DNA of 41,016 nt from Apostichopus parvimensis (Eukaryota; Echinodermata; Holothuroidea; Aspidochirotida; Stichopodidae): contig KN884587.1 of NCBI GenBank assembly GCA_000934455.1, forward strand, positions 5,952 to 46,967, read 5' to 3'. The notes beneath the pieces are model-generated. The model had not been told where the DNA came from. It saw nothing but the letters and a program-made list of their open reading frames with translations, and did no database searches. Positions 12,101 to 24,100 of this stretch are shown piece by piece; positions within the stretch are counted from its first letter, which is position 1, and each line of letters opens with the position of its first letter. Position numbers and translations under genes: made by a program.

Positions 12101-15100
12101 GAGGGTGGGTGGGGGGGGGGGGGGGAGAGAGATTGCAGTGGAGAGGACAATGATTGGGAAGGAGAGGGAAGCAAACAAAAGACTTTCTACACACATCACT
12201 AAACTTGTCCTATATCAGGGGAATTTCCTGTTTGAACCAACCAATTTTACTTTACTTTTCTTTAAAATTCTCACATATTAAGAAGCGACCTTTAACTCAA
12301 TCATGGCGACATGTATTCACCTGTATGGACAATCGCAGTCACACTAAATGGTATTACGTGATAGTTCATAAGAAATAATATCTGATAAACTGATGTGAGT
12401 TTGAAAAGGGGGCACAGCATACGCGCATTCTTCTGAAAACACATGTAAGAGCCATGATTGATGTCGTCTCCTCTGCCATTGATTTTGTCGTTCTCTGCAA
12501 TATGCTCTTTTAATAATTAATTTGAGTAATGTTTCTAATGAACAAAAACTCTAATTATTATATTCTCATATCATTTCATGAATATTCAATTCAATACAAA
12601 CATGTTTTCTTCTTGCATATTTCAAATTCCACAAAATGCATGTTTCTATAAAGTGAAAGATCATGAAAAATAGTCACGTCATCGAATGAATATTAAGTTC
12701 GAACACGTTTCAAAATTTCACAAAATGTATGATTTTAGGTGAAATGCAGCTGACTAAAGATTGTGACAAATAGCAACATGTTTTGATGGTGAACTCAGTG
12801 ACTGGTAAAAAGCAATGACTTAATTCTATGTATACTTATATCATTACTGAATTCTGCACACCTCACTGCATAGTTAGTACACTCGGGTTCTACAGTGTAC
12901 CCAAACTTGAATTCAAGAGGTACGACAAAAGTCTAGAACATAATTCAGAGTACAACACTACTGTCCACAAATCAATATGTTAACTTGAATTCAGGTCCTT
13001 GCTAACTTCAGAAACTTCACCAAAACTTTAAACCCCTGCAAGATTCTAGTGGATTGCAAATTACAATGGAATTATTGTTGTAAGCCTTGAGAATGGTAGG
13101 GAGAGAATGTGGGCATTGACTCTGAAATAGGTCAATGAGAGGGAGGGAGGGGGGAGGGGGAAGGGGGAGGGGGAAGGGGGCAGTGCAGTTCTGTTAGCTA
13201 GATTTGACTGCATGTATAGAATGGTGATAGGTAAGAGAGGAGTGAAGTAACTATGATTGTTCTTACTGCCAAAACTGAGGCTCAAGAGCACATGAGAATG
13301 AAAGCAAGTTGGTGGAAGTTTTTTTTACTCAATTGGCAACACACAACACATCATAATGGACAAAACAAACAAAATACTATAATATTCATGAATAAAATTC
13401 CAAGAAAGGAGAAACAAATATAAACATTTGGCTGAGTTATTTTGGAACAAATGAACAAATGATTGTGAAATTAGGGTCTGACAAACACATTACAATAAAT
13501 GAATGGTATGTACAGGCAAAGTGTACTTGAATCGGGACTTTTTTTTTGTACAATAATTTAGTGATATTATGATAAATAAATGCCAGTGATTGCGAACATT
13601 TCAACTATTACTTAGCTGTAAATGAAAAATTTGTGTAAAGCTAAATATATTTGACAGCTTATAAATTAAGGAAATGGATGTGTGGGTGGGTGGGGGATGG
13701 TGGGAGAAGGGGAGGTGGGGCAAATACCAAAAAGATCTCTGACACATATACAGAACTAAGGTATCTGAGAACATGAAAACAAGGATTGCTTTTTCATATG
13801 ACGATGTGGAGTCATCTTCAATTTATTGGTAAACTCCTGTTACTTCAAGCCCCATACTGCTAAAAAGTATCACATTTTGGCATCACTGCTTTTGCAAAGG
13901 TGGGTTTTGGGCTGATGCTCACCAGCCTTCACCCCTCTACACCCCATCTCCCCCCCCCCCCCACAGGCACACAGAAAGTGTTTACATGATGTTTCATACT
14001 GAATTTTCCTTGCTGTCACAAAACTTTTTCACATTTTTCTCCTTTCAGAGGAAATTAGTATCATTTAGTATCAAATGGGGAGAGGGGGAGGAGGGGAGGA
14101 GGGGAGGGAGGGGGGAGGGGAGCTTATTGTCTTCGAAATCTTCTGAACAGGCCTTTGAAGTTTATTTACAGCTTCTAGTAGAATGTTTAGTAATGCTAAA
14201 ACACTATGGTCTCTGTCAATATTCACGGAAAGAAGTGCTTCCTTTTTTGATAACTTTTTGAAACAGCTTCATTTAAGGCAACAAAACTAAAGGGTTATGA
14301 AATACAAGTTGCTTGTTCTTTGCAAAAAAATAGGTTACAAATCTGCACGAGCTACCAGACGTGTACTGTAGACTAGTACAATATGGAGGAAGATCAGAAA
14401 TTGTATGAAAAGGGGACCAGAAGGCAAAATATCAGCTTCGGTACCAAACATTCTATGAAAATACTGGTGCATAAGAAGGAAACATCAGTCAAATGTAAGG
14501 ACTGCCCTCGAAACAAGCATGTTAAAGTATTATCACATGCACATTGTGTTTGATCACAACATTTTTGTAGTTAATTTTCAGTGTCAAACAGATTTCAGAA
14601 GATATAGCCCATGCCCCCCTCCTTTGATCCACCCCTGGGGTGACAAAGGGAATAGTTATGGTACTGTAGGTGATGCACTTTGGAAGGATACTATAGAGCA
14701 TATACTGAAGGAGAGGCAAGCCAACTGTTGCTAGGGGGATCTCACCAAAACCCCATGACCAGCTAGAAAGGGATATATTAAAATTCTAATAATATTTGTG
14801 AGGACTGGTTCAAGCAAAATTTTACAGAAGGGTCAAGCCACGAAACAAGATGCAGAACGAGGATACCGTTCTCAAGGATGAAACATTGTAACATGAAAAA
14901 GGTTGGAAAAAGGAGATAGGGCATGAAACATGAAATGCCTGTTATGCAACATGCTAGGGTGGGAAAGGCACGCATACTGATACCTTTTCTTTGATGATGC
15001 TGTGTGCTTGCTGAAGGTAAGAAGGACAAACAATACATAGCAGACATTTAAAGCAGATCACTAATTTTGAACAAATATTGAATAAGCTGACCAAAAAAAA

Positions 15101-18100
15101 ATGAAAAAATCAAATTTTCCATAAATCAAGTTTCATTCAAGATGTTGCATCAAAAATATGGAGCAGTAAAATATTTTATTAGTGGATAAATGAAATGGTT
15201 TCATTTCTTTTTGCTTCATGAAGTTTACCCTTTTCTTTTTTTCTTTGCAGAGTCAGTCATTCAAGAATAGGTGCTTGCAATTGAAATAGAGATCTTATCC
15301 ACACTCTGACATGTCTGTCAAAGTTAGCAAAGCTAGTTTCTTGCTGATTGTAAAATTCTACAAACCATTCATCTACTGTTAACTGTTAAATTCACTGACG
15401 TACTGATCACGTATTACAAACAGTGTCAATAATAGGAAGTAAGGAACTATTTCAGATTTCTTAAAAGGATGGTATTACCTATTTTCATATTTTGAAAATG
15501 GAGCTACCAGCTGAAAATTACCCCAAATCACTCAAATGAACATAACATCCATTTACCTGATACGTTACATGTAAATAAGACTTGCTTCATCTGTTTACGA
15601 AAGTATTGTTAAGTCTGAGCTAACTAGACGATATTTTTTTGGAGGGTTTGCTCTTTCGAAAACAGCAAAATTTAAGGGGGTATTTTTGCGAGATATTTAA
15701 AGGAGAAGAAAATCCAAGTACTTTTGAACCATCTTGACCTTTAACTTGTGCTTCAAAAATCCCCTAAAGTGTTTAATTGGAAAAATCCACTTCTGTTTGG
15801 GTGGTATTAATGACCTAAGAATCACGTAAACAAAAGTGATACTGTCCATTCTGGTACGTCAATGAGTCATTAGAAGACTCTGTTAATTATCTTTGTTTTG
15901 TGCTGTATATTTTCATTGTGAAATAAACAATGAGAGTGTCAGTTAATGTTACATACTTCAATACTACTATTCCAAGATTTCTGCGAACCATCCATACAAA
16001 ACAAAAACAATATTCGATAATGACAATCAAGTAATGGTGACTCTGTGATCAATGTGTTATCGTTAGACTTGTTCAAGTCATCAGTCTAGTGCAGGGATGG
16101 TCAACCTTTTTGAATGAATGGGCCAGATACATGGGGTGAAAAATTGACAGGGCCGCACTTAAGCAAAGATCTGCTGTTGATTTCAAACCTTTGATTCCGA
16201 GAAGCAATAGGTGTGTGTACTTAATCTGTATTCACAAAAACATAATGTCAATACAGTACAGTTGATAATAAATGGGGTTAATAGGCCTATCTGACAGCAT
16301 CATTAGTGCCGATAAATTCTAAGCAGCTAGCTCGTTTCTTTGTGATGATGTAAAATAGATTGATTTCTTTTCTTTTTCTTGACACATCTCACAGGCCGCA
16401 AAAAAATCACTGGCGGGCCGCATGTGGCCTGTAGGTTGCCCACCCCTGGTCTAGTGTGACATTCTCACAGATCTCTATCAGATATAGTTTAACTACGGTT
16501 GGGTCTTTGATTTCCATTAAAACATACACTGCAACACAAATGCAACAAATCAGTGACATATATTTTACTTGTGAAATACTTGCACAGATGCCACTTAACA
16601 AACACAAGCCATTTCAAACATAAATTTATAGAGAGCCAGTTGGAATATGACACCCTGTTGGGACAATTTTTTCTATACTGTAGTGTCATATCCCGCTTCA
16701 GAGCACTCATATTGTCAGTACCAGCAGTGTGAATATCATGTTTCTATCAGTTCAACATTAGGAACTGTTTGTACTGTCAATACCAGTGCTTTGAGAGCAT
16801 AATATTTGGAGTGCAGTTTAGAGAGGTACTAGCAGTACCTCTGGCTGAATATCAAAGAATCTTGAATGAATATTCATCATCTAGCTACACTGAGTCATTT
16901 AGAAAGATAATCAAGGCAAAGGTAACAGGATATTGAAACTATTTACGACAAGATGTGGGGCACATGCATCAAGAGGAAAAGGAACAGAAGGGGCGATGGT
17001 AGACTAACCATCTACTTTCTAAATGATAACGATGATAATTACCAGTTTGCAATTAGTGCCATTGGTTGATAGCCCATTGTATAATTAATGCAAACAACAT
17101 GCAAAATTAACTACTGCCCTTGTATATTAACTTTAAGTACAGTATACACCAAGAGTTCAAACATGCCACTCAAGATTGCCACCAAACTTTTAACCGACAT
17201 ATGTAATCATTTTCTTGCCAACTTAGCTGACACCTTTGTACTTATCACTAAGTCCTTTGTGCAGTCATGTGTGGAACAGCTCATTGCTTGAATTATTGAC
17301 TGTACAATAGATTTTAGTTAGATGAGTTTTGGAGTTGACTATGAAGTTATTCACTGCCAAACTATGAATGTTGTAAATTATATGAAACCATTTTGGGTTT
17401 ACCACTCATTTGTTGCCAGACGAGATATTCTTAATTTTTAAACCAAACCAAATGCTTCAAATGATGTTTTTCTCTATTCAAATTATTCTTCTTGAAATCT
17501 GTCTGCAGGGAGTATCCAACATCACAAAGGATAGGAGATGGATCGGAAGATTAGATAGAAGAAAATATAAAATATGATCATAAGTATGTTTAAAAAAAAA
17601 GATAAACTTTTACCTAGGATCTTCAAAATTATCTCCAGCGTCTATTCGACTTAGAAGCAGCTCATTTTCTGACTGTAAGGTGTTTTTCTCTTCAAGTATA
17701 CTTGAAACCTGTAAAAGATAATAAACTCATTAGGGAAGGCTTGCAAATTTAACCAAGTATCATTGCCGGCCCAGCCAGCGGCACACCACTGTTCATTATG
17801 CAGCCTGCATATCGCTCACGCTTGAGTGCACACATCCATGGACCCTCCATGAAAGTAATGAGCATCCAGTTCCCAACAGAGAAGCGCTGCTATTGTTTGT
17901 AAACAAAAGCTGTACTTGGCTTTTCCTGGTCTGTGGTTTTCATATAACAATAGCACTCTGACCACAGTAGAAGAAGATTTATTTCGAAGAATGAGTTGAA
18001 ATCATGATACACCGTTTTCCTACTGAATGTGTCAAAATACTTTCCGACTTCTTTTCCTGTTCAAATATGAATCTCATTCACTAACACTGATCCATCTTTT

Positions 18101-21100
18101 TTTCCTTAGTTTCCAACGAAACAATTTTTATCTTTTAGATGATGTTAAGTAAATCGTTATACCACGTGTTGTGTATTTTTAACTGATTGTGTAAAACTTA
18201 TTTACAAATATACGACAAAAAACCCAGAACCCATCAACTGAAATAGAAAGCACTTGTTTGCTTTCGCAGAAGTTGCCATTTATTTTAATGATGTATTTTT
18301 TCGTGTGTGGATAAAATCACCACCGAAAACGAAAATATTATAGCGGTGAAAAGTACTCAAAGTTAAAACCTTCAATCCATCGCCACAGCAACAGTGTACA
18401 TAAAACAATACAAATACTACTTTTCCCAATGGATCTTTCTTATTGGTTTACAGATAAAAATGTATATGCATGACACTAACTTCTAAGAAATGGTCTTGCC
18501 CCAATAAGTAGTCTATAATAGTGTGGCCTGATGATGCATGACAACACCTGATATATTTTGGCTGGTTAGACATATATACATCTCTCTTACCTGAAGATCT
18601 AATTCATGACATTTCTGCAGGGCATCTTCCTTGTCCGCCAGTGCTTTGTTCAGCTCGTCTCGTAGCCGTCGGGTTTTGCCGTCCGTCTCGGTGTACTCGT
18701 CCTGCCCGGTGCTGCCGTCCTGTACAGGGGCCTCGTTGCTCATTAATTCTTGGATTGCATTCATGACTGCGTGTTGCACAGATTCTTCTAAACTCATGAT
18801 GTTGTTGATATATTCTATCAAGAAAACAAAATTTATCAATTTAACAATATTTCACTTTATTCCGAAAAAAAAACGTGTAAGTGAAATTTCTATGAGCTGT
18901 GTAGAGTTTACCGTACAAGTGAGTCGAGGCCGTAATTTCACCCTTAAATAAGTGAGGGGTGAGGGAGGGGGGAATGGGAGAGCAAGGACAAGACCAAACA
19001 CCCAGGAAATGTTATGAAACGGCACTTACTAATACAAACAAAACTAAGCTTCCCAGAAATGCCCAAACAAGGGTTTTGTGATTCCTTGTCGTATAAATTT
19101 CTCACTCACTGCATGAAATCATTTAACCCAGTATCGCATTGCAAAAATGCTGTACAAAATGGTAGAGTTGCTATACAAGTGTTAAAATGTTTAGCAGTAT
19201 TCTACACAGGAACTATAGCCTTCAATGAGATTAAAAATTCAGATCTGGTCACACCATATTTAAATACTAAACTATTCCCTGCACCGTGAGCTGGCCTTTG
19301 CTCAGTATCAAAGCCTGGTTTCCTTTGATTCACCTCCCACTTGCATATATGTGCCATCTTATAATTCTTCCAACTGGTCTTTTACACAATAACATGTCAT
19401 ATACCTTCTTTATGGTCACAGTTGACAGCACAGCCCAAGACCAGCTGCAGTAAGCGTCCCAGCTCATCAGGATTGCCATGCTCGCCGATCTTGTTGAGGT
19501 CTGGTAATCTGAAATGTTCCGTTTCTTGACCAATCTCCTGACACAAGGAAGAGAAATGTATGAAAAACTGGTGAAAAAAAAAATCAGATTCCCAACTTCA
19601 CTGAATATGGGGTCTTCACTGATGTAAATGAGACTGTTTCATTTTACATGAAGGAAGAGCTAAAGATACCAAAACTTGATTGATCAAATAATCTCAAGAA
19701 AAATCATGCAAATTAAAATTGTACTGGAAATTTGATATACAGTACAATGCTAGATACAGTAGATACACAGGGATAGAAGAAAATCCCTCCCTGTCTCTTT
19801 TGTGGACTGGTGAATGTGATATGGGGTAAGGTTAGCACAATTAGTTCCATACTTACAAATTCACCCATTTTCTAAGAACTAAATGTCCATGTTTGAGTAT
19901 CAAATCATGTAACAACTAATTTGTTTTATAGTAAACCTTTTGATGCCAAAAGGAGTATGTATTTTAAAGATTCCTTCACTGATACAGTAACTTGCCAATG
20001 GGGACCCATAGTGACAAAGATTGCCAAGTATGTGACAGTTAAGTAATTTAAATGCATAGTGGTGGTAGGTTACCAATTGGCAATGATGAGGTATATGAGG
20101 AGACACACACACAAATTAGAATTACAAAAGCACTGAAATATAAAATTCATGAATCTAGGAGAGAGGCTGGTTGCATTTGTAGTGTAAACGTTCTCCCCCC
20201 AACCCCCCTCCCTCTTCTAGTAGATGCCAAACTCCCCTCCGTGCAAATAACATAACCCCCTATCTCTCCCATCAAATAACATAGCACCCACTCTCACCTG
20301 TTTTGCAAGTTGGATCAACAGTCTACTTATCAGGGTGGACGTTATTGTTCTTTACCTCCTAGAGCTATTACTGTCTAATTACACAATCTTCTAATTACTA
20401 TAATGCAACAATGCGCTAGTGACTTGACTAAATTTGGCAATGAGGTGGAAGAAGTATTTTTAATAAACAAAAAAAGCAACCTAGATGCATCTGTTTGTTT
20501 TCTTATAGCTAGACATTGGGTATGTTATATGGCATATGGCAAGCTGAAATACATGAAATGAGATCTAGCAGTGAAACATTATCTGTGCTCAGCACAATTA
20601 ACATACCTCACTGTAAAAATCCAGGATGCCCTCTAAGACTTTCCTCAAATTGCTGACTTTTAACCTCCAATTATCACCAACATCCTTCTTTATCCTCCCA
20701 GACCACGATTCTTTGAAGAAATTTGGTCCTCTGTGAGAAAAGGAAAGAAAAAAGATAAATATCACTGCCGTTTAATGAAAACATCAGGCTTTTCACTGAT
20801 CTGCATGTGGCACACTGAAGCTTTGATCGTAAAGCGATGGGTCAGGAAAAGTTCTAAAACTTTGGGTCAAAGACATCAAATGGTTAAATGTTCTCCGCTA
20901 TACAGGTATTTTATAATCTCTTTGTTATTAAACCACTAGCTAGTAAACTGTATGCCACTAAGTGGCTGTATGAAAGTCAACGTCTTAGTTCTGAATTTTG
21001 ACAATCTTATTCATACAGGTTGGTATGAGAGGGCATCACCATCCGAAAAATATCATTTACGACACCCACAAATTACATCACAAACAGAAAAAGGCACAGA

Positions 21101-24100
21101 GTGACTCACAGAAATGTAGTCACATGCAGAATTGAAAAAACCGGGGGGGGGGGGGGAAAAAGGGTATTCCAGTTATCGTGTTTCACTCTGAGTTCAGATG
21201 CATTCAATTTCACAGTAATGAATGTGTGATCATCATCAATTTACAGTAAGAAACTCTTTGCAAAATGCAAAATAATGTATTTGACATATATATATATAGT
21301 CTGGCTAATGCATATAGGTTGTACAGTACTGCCAATTAACAGTCCTTGGCACAACAAATATTGGATTGAGCTCAATCTGAACTTGACTTCAATCTGAACT
21401 TGACCTCACTCTGAACTTAATGTATCAAAACAGAAAAAAACTTTGAAGATCAAAATTAACTGTACAGGAATGAACCCCTTTTTGAACTTTGTTTGCTTGC
21501 GAAGGTTAAATACCTGACCAATGATGGAGTACACTAAACCAGAACTGTTTGGTTCTAGCAGAGACCAAGAGAATGAATAATTCAAAACAACCAAAATGAA
21601 AACACTGTCTAATCAATAGTCAGGAATGCTCAAAGCACTTTTAAAAAATGAAAATTCCCTGCTTACAGTTTGTAGGATATAAATGACAATATAAGCGATG
21701 ACTTTGTACACATCAAGACAATGCCTTTTGTTGTAACGATTTTCCCTTTGCACTTGCCACAATTGAAGATGATAGATTTACTGTGAACCCACCACAACAC
21801 CAAGTACCTGTACAGTACTTATGACTAGTTGCAGTTCTACAGTACAGTAGTACAGTGGATTAGCAGATTATGGACTTACCAAAAAAAATGGGATTAACCT
21901 AGTAGGCCTACTGTACTGTGCATGGTACTGGCAATTGCCATCCATAACTGTTACAGCAACATCCTTAACTATGTGCCATAACCCGTGTTCAAAAAACCTC
22001 TCATCTGTGCCATTTGCCAACCCAGTCAGTCATTTATTATACAGATTCTGAAGTACCTAATTTCCTGAACCTCTCATAACTTAATAAGCCAATATAGAAG
22101 GTCTTCATGACTCCCTGATAGATGGTGTTAACCTCCACATCCTTGACTGTTACACTATCAAATTGGACGGGTGGCAGTTGTGGTAAAACACTTCCCCTTA
22201 TGTACACAAAAGGCCCTGATAGGCCCCCTTCTGTGGAGCAGTGATAAATTAATGGACAGATCTTGAATGCAACCGATCCCTTGATGTTCTGTATAATGAC
22301 ACATAACACCACATGGAATTGTAATCAATGTGGCCATTTGCTCATATAATCAGGTTATAATCAGACAAGATGTTTTTGTGAAGATCTAACAAGTTTATTA
22401 ACCTGTTGAAAGGTAATAAGGGAAGGGTGTTTTCAGATATAAATACTGTATTGAAATAATAACTCTTATTGTAGCAGCCAATGCCAGTCTACTGATATGT
22501 TCCAGACATGTTTAATTTTTTGCCATAATCTTGTGCTTCAAATTTGTTTCATGAGTGTAATGTTATGGTAAATGAGGTTTGCCTTACCCCTAGCATTACC
22601 ATCATCCAAGTCACAGGTCTCAACTTGGATTATACATACTTGTAGTTAAGTAAAAGGTCAGACCAAAGTTCCCTTGTTTATATACTGTCTTGTTTACAAG
22701 TCGATATTTCCTCATGACAATTGACAAACAAGCAATGTAAACATTTAGGTGTTCATCTTGAGTTTACTACTATAAATGTCTATATGTAACTATAAGTAAT
22801 ACACTGATCTAAGTCGTACTCTTTCAGAAGTTTAGCACAAGGTATCTCACTCATGTGAAGATGAAGAAGAACAACAACAACAAAAACCCAGACTGGCCCA
22901 CACTCCCACCCCCACAGCTTTGCAAAATTGGGGTATTCCCTGTAAATTGCCCACTTTAGGTAAAGTTAAATTTCAGTTCTCTGTGGCTTTGTCTCTTTAC
23001 TCTTACTAACATGTTCCTCTGGTCTTCATACAAAATTCATTGGGAACCACTGAAATATGTATTCAGTTTACCAGTCTTTCGCAAACTGTATATATACTGT
23101 CAATGGGACTCTAAAATATAAAGTACTTGTCACTATAATTACCACAAGTACCTTTAATTTACTTTACATTTTTTATACCTTATTTTTCAAGTCTGTCTGA
23201 AATTTTGAATCTTGATAAAGAGTATGAGATGCTCTTATAGTATATAATTATATTCCTGATGCAGTTTTTAGTGCTGTATGCAGTGGACAAGATATAGTAC
23301 TTTGTGATGCATAATAGTTTATCTGCATAATGCAATTGAATGACAGGAAGTTCCTGTTGGTATAACACCAATAATGATACTAGAGCAAAAAGTTTGCGTC
23401 CCGTAAAGAAATTTGCTTCCCGATCAAACACAATTGTGTTTATTGTATGACCTACTTTTACTGGTGTAGTTGTAAAGATGCGGTCATATCACTGCCTTTA
23501 CCGTGAATGTTCTATACAATATAAAGGGCAGATGGCCCACTGCCTTAGCTTCGCTGTTTGACAAGGGGAGCCCCCCCCCCCTTTTCGCCCACCTAAAGTC
23601 TAAAGGCCTATGAAAACTAAGCTTAATGTACACACAAATTTGTTCTGTTACATAAAGTTCACAAAAAGCTCTGTACTTTAAGCTAACAGTCCTTTTTTTC
23701 CAATCCCACTGTATACAATGAAACTGACAATGAACAAGAATCAGTTTCCAAGCATGCTATGTTTCCTAACCGACTAACTTTGGATTTCTTAATCATAACA
23801 ATATTGTCATTCCTAACTTATTTTAACTTAAGAATAGCCTCATACAATAACACTTCAAATTGAGATGACAGTGATAGGCAACATCCCTCCTAAGGTTTAG
23901 AGAGCCTTCCAAACTAACAGGTTTTCATAACAGAGCACATGAACATATGAACGGTACAGAAATATGCATATCACTCAAAAGATTTATAGTTCTACATAGC
24001 TAACCCCTTTTCTCCCCCTATTCTTTCCACTTCCTACACCAATTTGTTAGAATTGAAAACAAATCAGTAAATCCTACATGCTTTAGCTAAGTTTCTATTT

